This document shows, one piece after another, positions 34,115-46,290 of a stretch of 64,000 nucleotides of DNA. This stretch comes from Neurospora intermedia (taxonomy: Eukaryota; Ascomycota; Sordariomycetes; Sordariales; Sordariaceae). The notes beneath the pieces are model-generated. The model saw nothing but the letters and a program-made list of their open reading frames with translations, was not told the DNA's origin and did no database searches. The number at the start of each line of letters is the position of its first letter. Positions within the stretch are counted from its first letter, which is position 1. The position numbers and the translations under genes are program-made. The DNA lies in the NCBI GenBank assembly GCA_037102815.1, contig BTPP01000003.1, positions 2,976,001 through 3,040,000 on the forward strand, given 5' to 3'.

Positions 34115-37100
34115 ATGGCCGCTATAACAGCTCGATCGGCCGCCATGGAAACGGCGAACCTTCACACGCCCGGTCGTGGGCTTCAGCAACAACAACAACG
34201 ACCACAGCCACAGTCTCAGACCTCTCCTTCATCGTCTGTTCCGGCGTCACCCACGCTCTCAAACCCGGACATGATATTGCCCGACGACCCGTACTACGGC
34301 CACGGCAACTCCCCCGACTCCGAGATAGACGCCCGCATCCGGTCCAAGTTTATGATGTGGAGGAGCGCCCAGGCTGCTGTGACGGCCACTTCGGACTTAC
34401 ACAAGATGTTTGCCGTCAACTCGGCGCAAATGGGATACAACCAGCAAAACACATATGGGTCCTCAGCACCATTGACGCCGACCACGCCCATAATATATGG
34501 GAATGGCACCATCCTCTCGGATATCGGGGAAGTGACCGAGGTGGAGAGCACTCCGGGGCGGCCCTCGCCAACCCGCCACAGAGGCCCGGCTACGCACAGG
34601 AGGAACGACAGTATCGATGCTGTGCTGCGGTCAGCTTCACCCGTAACGGGCCAGTCAGGATTGGCCAAGAGACTGAAGCCCAGTTTGACCGCGCAAAAAG
34701 AGAGGAGAATGAGCACTGAGAGCACCAGCACAATCACAACCATAACCATGGAGGACCGGCCAGCTTTCCTTGCCGACATCAACATTGACGATGCGGCTAG
34801 TGTAGATGATAGTGTTTTTCAGGGTGATGACGAGGAAAGCATGGCTTCCTCGTATGTTGAGGGAACGATACCCCGAGATCGGAATCTTCTGGGAGTTACG
34901 GGTGGTGAAAACGGTGAAAGGTTGTCTACCTACTCGACGACTGCCTTGAGCCGAAGAGCAGAGCAGATTCTGGCCAATGCGAAGAAGAGGTTAACCGTAC
35001 GTCACCGTGTGTAACTTTGTCCCATAAATTGCATGACTGAACTAACTTTCTCCCTAATAGACTATGGAGGGTAACCTGAGTCGCGCACGGAGCTCGCTTC
35101 ACTACACTGCTCCCTCCCTTTCATCCGATGGCACACCCTCACCCCCTCAGCGAACGGCATCTGCCAACAGCCGGAACGGCGGGTACCGTTCATCGTCAGC
35201 TAACTACTCTGGTCATACGCGAATGACTAGCGATATCGCGATGCGGAATGGGTTGCCATATCGGATATCCGTCCAGAGGTCGCACAGTGCCATGGGTTCT
35301 CACGGAGGAAATCCCAGGCAGTCTATAACGGCATCGAAAAGCGCGGAGGCCATCCGAGGAGGGTGGGAAGACGATGCCCACCGTCAGACGTACAACATAT
35401 TGACAGGTAAAACTTTGAGGCCGGATGGCACCGCCCCGGATGACGACGAGAGTCCCATTCATTCCTATCATGGGACATCTTACGGTAGCGACCATAGCAG
35501 CGGAAGCTCGAGGGATATACTCTCTACACCTGCTCCCACGAGTCAAATGCGAGATATCAAGGACCAGATGAAAGATCTAAAGGGTAAAATATCTAGTCTA
35601 CGGGAACAGGCTCGGGTCGATAGCATTAAGCGACGGAGCGTACAAAGCCTCAGGACGCCTAGCCCTTTTACTCATGCTCAAGTCGATCAGTGGTTCACAG
35701 AGACGCCTTCAGCTAGGAACTCTGAAATCTTTACGCCTGAATCTCTGCAAAGGAACCCATGGAATGGCGAACAGGACTCGAGTCTCGACGGAGAGCATCC
35801 AGGGAGCTATGGACATCTGCGAGGAAATTTGGATAGTGAAGACGATTCGTACGAGGAGGGCGATGTTTCAGGGAGCTTCGAGTCAGCCATTGACCATTTC
35901 CCCGAGCCGGCCTCGGCAACTGCGGGCATGCACATGTCTCAGGACGAGGACAGCTTTGATGCATTTACCGAAAACGGGGACGAGGAATTCGAGGATGCGC
36001 AAGAGCTCGACGACGATCAAATGAGCATTGGTGGCGAATCGCTCTATCACGATACGGTTCAGCACCAAATCTCGCATGAAGACCGCGAGGATGCTTTTGA
36101 CTACGAGCATTTCTTCCTACACAGCGCCATGGGTGCTCTAAGCCAACAACACATGGACAGGCGAGGGAGTGAAACCAGTTACACGTCAGAAGAATCGGTC
36201 GAAACCACCCGCGGCCCGATTACCGACGAAAACACACGCATGAACGGCGGTGGTAGTGATAGTAGGAGCATCAACTTCCACAGTCGAAGCAGGCGGGGCA
36301 GCGTCAACTCAATCTCGACAATTGAAACTTTCCGGACAGCACAGGAAGGGCGCCCCAGGAGATACTATGAAGCCGACGATTCTATTAGCGAGGAGGTATA
36401 TGATGAGTATCCCTACGAGGACGAATACACCCCGGATTTTGAGAGTGCAGGTAAACGAAAAAGCGCCTCCTTCAGCGCTGGAACCGGCTACACCAGAGTC
36501 GACAGCCGTGCCCATGGCTCAAGAATATCCAACATCAAAACCTCCAGCACCGGCACGATCCGCAGTTACCGCGAATCATTCCAGTCCGTTCACGAAGGAG
36601 GTAGTGGTCCAGACACTCAGCAGTACCACGACCCTAACAACAGCAACCGCAACAGCAGCCTCTCCGTGCGCCGGTGTCCGATTTCCCCTGTCACCAGCAC
36701 GCATAACCTCGAACACCGACCATCTGTATCCTCCATCGGCTCGGCCGGGACAAATCGCAGTTTTCCCTTGGTGCCGAATAAGCAGCGCAACAGAGGAAAT
36801 ACCGCCAGCACAGTCGTGCCGGCTGTTAGCATCGCCGTTTCGACACCGGAATCTGTTTACTTGACGCCAGATCAGGAGCTCAGGAGCATTTCGAGCGTGC
36901 TCCTGAGCGAGACGGCGAGTGTGTGCGAACAGCAACAGGAAACGGAGAATCAGCGAGCGGATTCGAGGTTGACGAGCAACAGTCTTGACAACCCAGCGGC
37001 TCTGCAGGCTCTTATGCGCGAGGATAAGTACCTTGTCGAGAGACTGGTGGCCAGTCTGGGTAAGTGCGTTTTGGGATTGACGGAGAATGGAAGGGCAAGT

Positions 37101-37187
37101 GCAGAGAGTAGGATGTATAGGCGGAGAATCGATATGGCGAGGAAGATTTTGGAGGGGTTTGAAGGGGGTGCGGATGGGCAGCAGTGA
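34115..37187 (+). CDS. Uncharacterised 1002-residue disordered fungal protein with a short coiled coil
   Basis: Two exons: 34115-34996 and 35061-37187, with a 64-bp intron (ACC|GTACGT donor, CTCCCTAATAG acceptor) joining KKRLT to TMEGNLSRAR in phase 0. I do not recognise a named family. The sequence is rich in Ser, Thr, Gly and acidic residues, with a Gln tract near residues 24-28. A likely helix lies at about 460-490 (MRDIKDQMKDLKGKISSLRE), followed by SIKRRSVQSLRTPSPFT. There is an acidic stretch at about 560-650, and a C-terminal helical part from about residue 950 (MREDKYLVERLVASLGKCV). Many SP and TP sites suggest phosphoregulation, which is inference. No signal peptide or membrane segment is present. 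The ATG at 34145 (residue 11) is an alternative start. Confidence 0.85.
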
Positions 37188-37625
37188 ATGGACTGGCGTT
37201 GAAACCCTTCATCTGTGGTTGGTTTTTTTTTATCTTTTTTGGCCTTTCAACTGCTTTCTGCTGGAAGCTGTTTCTGTTTATGTGCCCTTGGTTTTCATGG
37301 TTTCATGGGGAACGGTGTTGGCGGCGTAAGCAACAAACGACCGGGCACGAAAAAAATCACAATCACACAGCGATATTTATACCACTTTATCGATATTGGT
37401 CAAATCTTTGACGGTTTATTAATACCTAATGAGTTTCGATCGAGGAGACGGATTGGTTGTTAAGGGTTGGTTCGATGAATGCCAAATGAATGGAAAGTGA
37501 GAGGTATTGTGAGCGGAGAGAACTGAAATATCCAGGAGGAAGCCTCGGCTGGCCGGTAGAGCGAGGGTCGGAAAAAGGTGTTCTGTGAAGCTCAGCGAGT
37601 GCCTTTGAGGGGCGGCGGTTCTATG

Positions 37626-37657
37626 TTTTTTTTTTTTTTTTTGTTACTTTTTTTTTT
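37626..37657. repeat. Poly-T tracts
   Basis: A 17-base T-run and a 10-base T-run separated by GTTAC, about 440 bases downstream of the preceding stop codon. They are simple low-complexity DNA. Confidence 0.85.
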
Positions 37658-38392
37658 CCTCCTCCTTGTCTTCTTACCGTTGTCTGTACTAACTTTTTGG
37701 GTGGAGCTACGAGGCTATTTACATGTATCATCCCTTTTCGTTTCTTGTACATTTTTTCGATACCCATTTTTTTCTCAGCAACAATCTACACCTATACATT
37801 CCACGTATCGCTTATCATGTCTCTCACCGACCTCTGTAATAGTTGACATACAAACATGTGGAGTCGTTCGTGAGGCTACGTTGCATGACAGTTTTCTTAT
37901 TCCTACATGTGAGAAAGATGGGCGGGAAGGAAAATTGGAGCAAGGAGAGCCGGTCAGGCTGGGTCATAAGACGATTCTATTCCTAGCACGAGTATATAAA
38001 AATTGTTGTGATGGAAGGCATGACGAGACCTGTGGGAGGACCAGAGGGCAATAATACGCAGGCTTCAAGCCAGAGAGGACTACAGAGCCAAGCATACAAA
38101 ATGAGATGTGTATCGATCGAAACTCACTTACCTAGTTGCATCACACAGACAGTCCAACGACTCTCCTGGCAACTTGACCTAACACATGAAAACGGACGGG
38201 GGTAAAAAGCAAGACAGAACCAAACGAAACTGGGACCAACGGTGCATCACACACATCACACTGCAACCGCTAGCTGGCTGCTGGACTCTGGCCGCTGCTC
38301 ACTCCGGCCTACCTGCTTCATCGTTTCGCGTCTACGCAGCATGTATGTATGTTTTGGATCAGAGGATGAGACATGAGATTCGGTTCACCCAG

Positions 38393-38493
38393 GCACGCAC
38401 GCACGCACGCACGCACGCTCGCATGGGTGTAAGTATAGACACCCGTTGGGTCTTGATGTTGTTGCTGAGTGAGGAGTGAGGAGTGAGGAGTGA
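38393..38493. repeat. (GCAC)n microsatellite and (GAGTGAG)4 minisatellite
   Basis: About six GCAC units at 38393-38417 are followed, 50 bases later, by four head-to-tail copies of the 7-bp unit GAGTGAG (last copy one base short) at 38467-38493. Both are likely to vary in length between strains. Confidence 0.85.
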
Positions 38494-38631
38494 AATCTGT
38501 CTGGCTTCTTAACGACTTGCCTGCCCGGCAACTTGATCTCAAGACAAGGGAGGGAGGGAACTCAGGAGAGTGGAGGTGTGAAAAATAAAGAAAGGTGGTT
38601 CGTGAAGAGTCGGGGATGAGTCAAAGCAAGT

Positions 38632-38686
38632 CTAGGTAGGTAGGATTGGTTCTTCTTGTTTGTTCGAGCACCTCTACCTACCTAGG
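38632..38686. repeat. Inverted repeat of CTAGGTAGGTAGG / CTACCTACCTAGG
   Basis: CTAGGTAGGTAGG at 38632-38644 and CTACCTACCTAGG at 38674-38686 are near-perfect reverse complements, offset by one base, around a 29-base loop. Together they could form a cruciform or RNA hairpin, and they use the same TACCTAGG core as other gaps. Confidence 0.7.
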
Positions 38687-40097
38687 TTGGTGAATGGTTG
38701 ATAGTTTGGCAGGTTAATCGCTGAGTGAGTGAGTGAAGCATGTATATAAGTCCTAAAGCGGTAGGTATGTCCCTAGAATAGTCCTCTCAAGCGAATGAAG
38801 TGTGAAGGGCTGGAAGAGGAGATGTTACTACGAAGAAAATAGGAGATATCTGTGTAAGTGACCTTAAAAAGCAATGGATTAGGGAGGTTAAGGTGCTAAA
38901 GAATTGGAAGAAATCAAAAACGCATCCTTCCATGCGAGATTGGGTAGTGTCGTTGTGGTGTGTGTTTGGTTGTGCGACTACTTACGACAACCGTCAATAG
39001 GTACCTTTAGGCTGAACCTTAAACAGCTTCATGCTCTGCCGTACACACTTGCCTGCCCTTGCTTCTCTTTTTACCACACAATTTAAAATAAGATGGAAAG
39101 AAAAAATAAAAAAAGAAATAAAAAAAAAACATCGATCCACACACATCTCAGTCTTGTGCTCACCATGACCGATTTAGAAGAGACTGAGTGAGAAATGGAA
39201 AAGGAGGGGAAGAGAGAGAAAGGAAGAGAAGACGAGGCGAACACGGGAAGAGATGCAACGTTGTCTGGCCTAGGTTCTAGACAGAAACATCATAAAGGTT
39301 TACGTGGGCGAGCAAAAACAACAAAAACGTAGATCGGTAGAAAAATCGGTATCTGCTGGAACCGAGAGGTTTCAAGTCATTTTGTTCTATGATGTGGTAT
39401 GCTCTGGTTCTGGCGGCTCTAGCAGCATGTTCCTTCTGCTGTGAAATGGTTCTGTAGAATCAATCTTTTCATTATAGAGGTAGAAGCTTTCTTCGATGTT
39501 GTACCAATGAAATTTTTTTTTTCTTATAAATTTTTTTTTCTTTTTTTTCGTCTGTCAGACGCAAACCGCGACCGTGGTAGGTCTATGTTGTCGTGCCTCT
39601 CAGTGTCCTACATCTGAAACTGGGGAGCGCAATCGAGATGAGGATGTTTCTGATGGCTGATGTACGCGCATGAATAGATGCGTGTATGAAGCTACCTAGG
39701 CTGGAAGTGCCGTGGTAGTACAGTCGAGCGAGCGTCCAACAGGAGGACTTACTTTGCTATAGCTAGTTTCTCTGACAAATGAGGTATCCATCCTTGCTTG
39801 AGAGCTGAGTCAAGTTGAGTTGGGTTGAGTGAGCCGGAACCGTCGTGTTTGGCCCCCTTGAACCTCCGCTGGCCGCTCTCCACCCTCGTCATCCCGCAGT
39901 CCCGCTCAACGGTTTCTTCGCCAGGCTTGCTCTTTGCATATAATACGCACAAATCCAGCAGTTACCCGCCTTGGCCCGTTTCTTGACGCTGCAAGACATG
40001 CAGACCTTGGGTCGCACGCTTACAGCAAGTCAGGGGGGTTGTCAGCCACCGACCCGACCAGATCAGTCCATGTCCGTCTTGCCCCCCCTCAAGAGGT

Positions 40098-40123
40098 TGA
40101 GTGAGTGAGTGAGAGAGTGAGAG
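40098..40123. repeat. GAGT/GAGA short tandem repeat
   Basis: GAGT units degrade into GAGAGAGT in a non-coding spacer; a shorter GAGT run lies at 38722-38736. Confidence 0.75.
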
Positions 40124-42023
40124 AAATTCGGAGCTCAAAACCTTGCCGGGGCTCTCCCTGAGGCGAATGTATCCAATACGAACCCAGTCAGTCGCCTGTT
40201 ACATACTCTACACACTTTATCGCAGCTAGTCCTGCCTAGTGAGTACAGTCCGCACCTCACGATCGAGACATGCATCTAGGTCGCATACATTGACCCGCAT
40301 TACTCGCTTTGGTATCATATTTTGCCTCACTAGTCCTTTCTCAGCCTGCCGTACAACCTGGGCGCCCGTTTCCCTATTTGCACGGAAAAGAGACAAGTGT
40401 CTCGCTTATCCCTCATCTGTCTGTTGGCTGCTATTCCAGATTTCAGTCCGTTGCCGGCTGGTCGTCCCACTTGGTGTGAGTTGAGCATGTAGCACTTGGA
40501 AACAGTCCTCATGTTACAGTGACTCGCGCGCCTGGAGGAGAAGGGGAGAAGAGGAGTGGAGGGAAACACCAAGTGAAGGGTCTCTAGGTGTCGTTCCGTT
40601 AAGTGGCGACTCGGGTTGTGTCAAAGACTGGGTTATGTTGTGCTGGCAGCGGACGGGTGGTGATAGGAAGCGGAATTCGATGTCAGAGCTTGACTGAATC
40701 CTCCTGGGAAAGAGCGACGTGACTAAGTGAACTGCTCTATACAATGGGAAAGTGCAGCTGCGGACCAAGGCCTATATTTGAATGGGTAGAGGTAGGACCC
40801 CATATGGAAGGAAAGTGCGGTGAAATCTTTCTTTCAACTCGGAAAGGGCAATCAACCAGGGAAACTCGACTGATCCACAGCGGTAACCTCTACGGTTTGC
40901 ATCCACATCGGGTAAAGTCAATAAGGAAAGTTGCATCCAAGAGGAACGGAAAAAGGGAAGGTTTCCCTAGCCTGTCTATACATGTGCCGTCATACATTGC
41001 ACGACACCCGTCATCAGCCGGGTATCAGTTTTGTGACGACTTTGAGGTCCGCCATTTCTGGCTTGAGGAGAGCCAGTCCAGTCACTTAGTCAGCCTAGGG
41101 TGAGAGCGAAGCGAAACCAACAGTTGGGAGCACCGGCCGGCCTTTTTCGTTTCTCGTTTTCTTCTTCTGTGATGTAACTCCTCTTCGTGATTTGTCAAAC
41201 TTTCCTCGAATGAGTTCTCTTTAAACACAGGCAGATTCGGCAAAGCGACGACGGCAAAAGTGGAAAACGGAAAAAAGTGAACTGGTTCAAATCTCAACAC
41301 CACACCAAAGCATCATCTTACTCTTTACTACCTTGAACCAAGTCCATCATACACCCAGGTATGTCTCAGACCCTTTTCCGCTCTTACACTGCTTGTTGGC
41401 TTTGCACTGGTGATGCCTGTCAACATGAGGGCGCAAGAGGACGATGGTAATATTGCAGGTCAAAGATGACTCAGGACAATAACTACGAGCCTTCTGTGGT
41501 GTCCGGCTGCTCATATTTGATTTACCGCTTGGGCTGGAGTATTCATGGTAGATGTTAGAACAGCTGGAAGAGCTGAGTTTTAACACAGAGATGCTAACTC
41601 GTAGTTTCCACACAGTCGGTCGTTTCGGGCTGCTCCTGCTCTCTTGCTCCTTCCACGATTTTACTCTGAGCATATTGAACTTGCCTTGTCGAGGAAGACA
41701 TCATACACGCGCATCATACACACACCATAGACGCGAACTCTGCCCCATCTCGAGTAAAGAGAAAAAAAAAAACCTGAAAAAAGAAAGATTCCGAAAACTC
41801 GCAAGTGCTTGACGCTCATCCCGGCAGTCTTTCTACTTGATATCACCTGTGGCTCGCGGGATGACCGACTGTTATCCCTGCTCTTCACCCAGCCAACGAA
41901 CACCATCGCCCAGAAATCCAGAACGACCCGGAAGAGGAGTACACCGAACCTGCTTTTTCGTTAACTCTCGTTACAGAGATAATCTCGGACGATCATCTCT
42001 TTGGTCCTTCTACATTTTCCAGC

Positions 42024-44212
42024 ATGACTCTTCCATCATATCGCCATGACAGCAACGAGAACAATGACGTCCATTCTCTTTCAGACATTACCGATGAGAT
42101 TCACAGGACTAATCGAACCGTGTCCAACCAGAGTAAACAACAACACCAACAAATACAAGAGGAACATTCGGAGACAGTTCAACACGGTTCAAGGTCACCA
42201 GTTCGCCGAGTTCTTCTTACATTCACGTTAGCACCAACCTTTGTTCACTTGCATCTAAACTTTGCTAACTTTACTTCACCCACAGCATATGCGCCGGTCT
42301 AATGTTTTCGTGCTTGGATACCTCCATCGTTTCGACTGCCTTGGTTTCCATATCGCTGGATTTGGGGGATGCTCAAGACGCTCCTTGGACCATTCTAGGA
42401 TATCTTCTAACATACATGAGTGAGTAACACTTCATGGATACGTCGAGCATGAGTCTGTGCTATTGCGATGCTTGTCAACAACGGGACGCAAACTGTTATG
42501 AAAGCCTTGCTGATTTTGATCACGAGAAAACAATAGGCTTTGCCGTCGGTTTCTCCAAAGTGAGCGACATCTACGGTCGACGAAACCTTCTCGCCATAGC
42601 ATGGGTTTTCTTTGCGGGATTCTCAGTCTGGTGTGCCCTTGCCGGGTCAATGAAACAACTGTACGCTAGATTGTCATTCATTCCGTCCAAGTTGGTTCAA
42701 CATTAACACAGCCCATTTACCATATAGGATCGCAGCGCGAGCACTTCAGGGGATTGGCGGCTCGGGTCTTTATAGCTTGGCACAGGTTTGTCTCCTTGAA
42801 CAAGGGCCCAGTAAGCCCGAGATGGTAGGCGCACTGGTCGGCATCACTCTTTCCATCTCATACGTCCTGGGCCCGTTACTAGGTGGTGGGATCTCGGCTG
42901 GCTGGACTTGGAGGGGCATCTTCTGGATCAAGTTGGTTTCCCCCTTCCGTCTCGAGCTAATTGTGGTAATCGCTTGTCTAACCAGGTTTTGTCACAGTGT
43001 CCCTTGCGGCGCGCTCGCCCTCATAGGTATTTACTCACTCTGGCCGGACGACCGTCGACGGCAATACGACGGATGGACGGGTATCCGCAAAATCGACTTT
43101 GTTGGTAACTTTCTCCTGATTCTGGCTTCGATCCTGCTGGTGTTTGGCATACAGGAAGCTGGCTCGTACGTGTGGAAGTGGTCTAGCCCGGTTATCATCT
43201 GGTCTTTGGTGATAGCTGGGCTGAGCTGGATTCTTTTGGGGGTCTGGGAAACCTATTTGTTCTACGGGCGGAATCATCACATCCAGCCGATATTCCCCGT
43301 GCGGCTGGCGACAGGCCGCGTTTATCTGTCAACGATCATGTAGGTCTCGGCCCACGCCCCGCTTCTGATAAATCAAGACAACACTCTCGTCGTACACAAC
43401 TTGCACTAACTAGAATTTGCAGAGTCACATTCCTCACGGGCCTGGTCTATATTTCCCTGGTCATCAAAATCCCTGAGCGATTCCAAGTCATCTATGGCGA
43501 CAGCGCGTTTCGAGCCGGCATCCATCTCCTCCCGATGTTGGGGTCGTGTGCTTTCGGATCTACTCTAGCCGGAAGCATCTCCAAGAAACGGAACCTCACA
43601 AGTCATACTCTTACATCCGGAAATTCTCTCCAGGTGATTGGGTTGGGTCTTGTATATCGGTTTTCAAACACGACAGAGCGAGGTGATATCCGATATATAC
43701 TGGGGTTCACGGCCATATACGGGTTCGGTGTCGGGTTGTGCTTCGCCGCCTGTACAATGATCGCGGCTATCGAGGCTCGCCATGGAGATCTAGCAGCTGC
43801 ACAAGGCGCCGTTGCGCAGGTGCGAGTACTTGGCGGCTCGCTAGGTCTGAGCATCTGCACCATCATATTCAACGACATATTACAGACATCTCTAGGCCCC
43901 GCCACGGAGGCTGGGAGATTTCCTGCAACCGTTCTCGACCAGCTTCAGAGAAGCCCGCTGGCCGTGTTCATGCTTCCGCCCGAACAGCAAGTTTTGGTCA
44001 AAAAAGTATACTCGGACGCGTTCAGATATCAGATGCTCCTTATGATGGCGGTGGTGGCAGTGGCCGTTCTGGCTAGCCTAGGAACATATAGGTCGAAACC
44101 GCCGGCGGTTGTTGACTCGATGATTCACCACAAGGTGTTGGCGGCACGACCTAGCGATACAGAGTTGGAAAGCGCGAGTAGTGTTCGCTCGCTGGTTCGT
44201 GGGGTTAGCTGA
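42024..44212 (+). CDS. MFS drug:H+ antiporter-type transporter (DHA2, 14-helix family)
   Basis: Six exons: 42024-42226, 42286-42419, 42537-42660, 42728-42931, 42998-43339 and 43423-44212, giving 598 residues. All introns are GT-AG. The fourth could use either of two acceptors, and the one at 42997 is chosen because it restores FWINVPCGALAL in place of an insertion. After a hydrophilic N-terminus (about 65 residues) come the DHA2 marks CLDTSIVSTALVSI, FSKVSDIYGRRNLL (motif A), RALQGIGGSGLYSLAQ, and SYVLGPLLGGGIS (motif C). A long C-terminal half carries further helices and ends in a polar tail. Family members export toxic compounds or secondary metabolites, and some import or store amino acids, siderophores or polyamines. 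No biosynthetic genes adjoin it, so the substrate is open. Confidence 0.92.
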
Positions 44213-46290
44213 GAGATCGGTCTGTCTGTACGGTCTGCCCGTTTTTATTGTTTCTTCTCTACTTCTGTTCTGTGGCTCTACTACCCAGTTTCTTGATGCC
44301 TGGAGCATCATCGGTCAGAATTTCATTGAGCAATGTTCTTCACTACATTCAACATGCGTTCTACACTCTATACAGTTACTAGATGGGATATTGCTGGATC
44401 TTTCGCTCAAGTGTGTTGCCGCAATAATTCCTAGACGTTTTCACGGTTTTCATCTATCCCGGGGCGTGTTTTCTAGGGGTGTTGGTTGCCCAGTGTGTTT
44501 GCTTCATTCCTTATGTGTGAGGGCCCGGGTGTCATTGAGAGTGTAAAATATCTAGGTAGTGAGGAGGCCATGTACCACCGGAACAAATAACCAAACTGGA
44601 GGTAGAAGAAGCCCATCTTGGGTGGTGCTAAGGTAAAACTGACGAAAACGGGTAAACCAGGCTTCACTATTTGACTCTTTCCTCTATAGATGTGACATTG
44701 ATGGAAGCGAAGCACGTATTCTCTCCTATAGTATGACCGAATGGTTCATACCAGGATGGGTATTACAATGTTTGATGCGGCCGTTACTGGTGACTAACAT
44801 AGGACCGGATCAGAACCATGAGGGGGCGTTGAGACATTTCCTTACTGACGTTGAAAAAACGGTGGTGTGACACACCCATTAGGTACCTAATATGGATATT
44901 CATCAAGGATGTCATGTACATATGGTCGGTTGATTATTTTGGTGGAGGGGGCTAGCCATGTCCAAAGACAGCTGAATACTCTTGTGGGCTCGTCATAGGG
45001 TGCTTGCCTATCCTGGCTCGCAAGCGATGATGAGTAAACAATATGCCAGGGACAGGTCTTTGATGTCCATTCCCCATTCCTGGATTGGGAGACCTCTGTA
45101 ATCAAAGTGACTGATTTGTGTTTCGAGAGTATAAGGCTGGGACAAATGGGATTGAAGTGAACGTACTCTTCCAGCCGCATGCTCCTGGCTTCTTCTCATA
45201 TTGGCGGATAAATAGGCAGTGCCAGGAAAGAAACAAGGCGGGGTAGTGATTCTTACAGTTTTAACTTAATGGATTCAGTTAAAGTCATCATAGCCCGTTA
45301 CAGCTCCCTCGATGTCAGGGCAGACACTGCGCGGTTTCTGTATACACTGGATAACCAGCGAGACGAGAAAATTCAGGATGGAAGAAGCTTCCATTTCTTA
45401 ACTTTATAGTAACAACGGAATTGGAACAAAGGGAAGGAACTTAACTATTCTGTGGAATGGGTAGAAGTAGCTTAGCGACGCCGGTGTCAGGAAAATTCAC
45501 TTGAGGTCCATACTGAACGTGGAGCCCTGCTGTTCTGGAATTGGGCTGTTATAAACCATGTACATCCCAACCTTCAGAGAGTTGACGGTGTTTCTCTCTA
45601 ATATTCAAGAACCCATCCTTGAAGTGTTTTGTCCGCGAACGCTATATCTGTGTCGGAAGCAAATTGTCAATGTTGCCTTTTTCGTCATCAATCCCGACGA
45701 CAAGAGCTATATCGATTCTTTCCTCACTTCTCTATAGCGGTGTACCCTACTCGGAACGAAACTACCTATCTACTATCACTGTGAACACCGAGGACATCAT
45801 TTAGCTGTGTTTGTATAGACAATACATCTGCTGCCTACCGACCTTTAGGTTACCTAGGCGGCTTTTTACTACCTAGACGGATTTACTTTATAAGAGTAAT
45901 CACAAAATGGTAAAATTTTGGATATTCTGATTTTAAACTTACTTTCACAGTGCTTGCCTAGCAACGACTGATGGGATGTCAAACCGGTATTGCACGTGAT
46001 GACGATTTTGTATTACACTTGGTAGTTCCTGCGCTGACTGGAAAGTCTGAAGAGCCCTTATGTGGGAAACGGCCTGCGTTGCAGATGCCATGACCTAACA
46101 TGTCGGATCAGGGCAGGAGTGATGATCTTCCGCATCAGTGAGTGACTGCTTTCTGAGATAGGCTGATTTGTCCTAGCGTTTGGCCAGTCAACTCTTCATG
46201 ACGGCTTGAATTACCTGATGAAGTCGCATGGAATCGCCAAGTGTCTTCGACCTGCTCTGTTGATGACTGTTTATCATCTTTTCATCTTAC
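44213..46290. other. Intergenic region, relatively AT-rich
   Basis: Convergent 3' ends of the DHA2-type transporter and the GH105 gene flank this 2-kb gap. No coding gene is supported. TACCTAGG copies occur at 45851-45858, with a second TACCTAG at about 45870, and AGGTACCT at 44881-44888. The stretch near 45900-45950 is clearly AT-rich. Confidence 0.6.

Larger units (their letters stand above)
37188..42023. other. Longest intergenic region (4.8 kb), rich in simple repeats
   Basis: No supported gene. It contains T-runs at 37626-37657, (GCAC)n at 38393-38417, a 7-bp GAGTGAG array at 38467-38493, GAGT repeats at 38722-38736 and 40098-40123, A- and T-runs near 39100-39130 and 39510-39550, and TACCTAGG-type elements at 38632-38686 and 39693-39700. 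Plus-strand frames at 37578-38054 and 40744-41103 lack domains. The last few hundred bases should hold the promoter of the DHA2-type transporter. Confidence 0.6.

Noticed and set aside
36250-36864. 204-codon alternate-frame ORF inside the disordered 1002-residue protein
   Set aside because: It overlaps the real exon in another frame and is typical of low-complexity, stop-poor DNA.
41270-41300. GGTTCAAATC, resembling a tRNA T-loop (B box)
   Set aside because: No A box, anticodon stem or acceptor stem can be drawn at the right spacing upstream.
42932-42982. Alternative shorter fourth intron of the DHA2-type transporter (acceptor before GTTTTGTCAC)
   Set aside because: It would insert five residues into the FWIN-VPCGA segment, where family members have none; the acceptor at 42997 gives the expected sequence.
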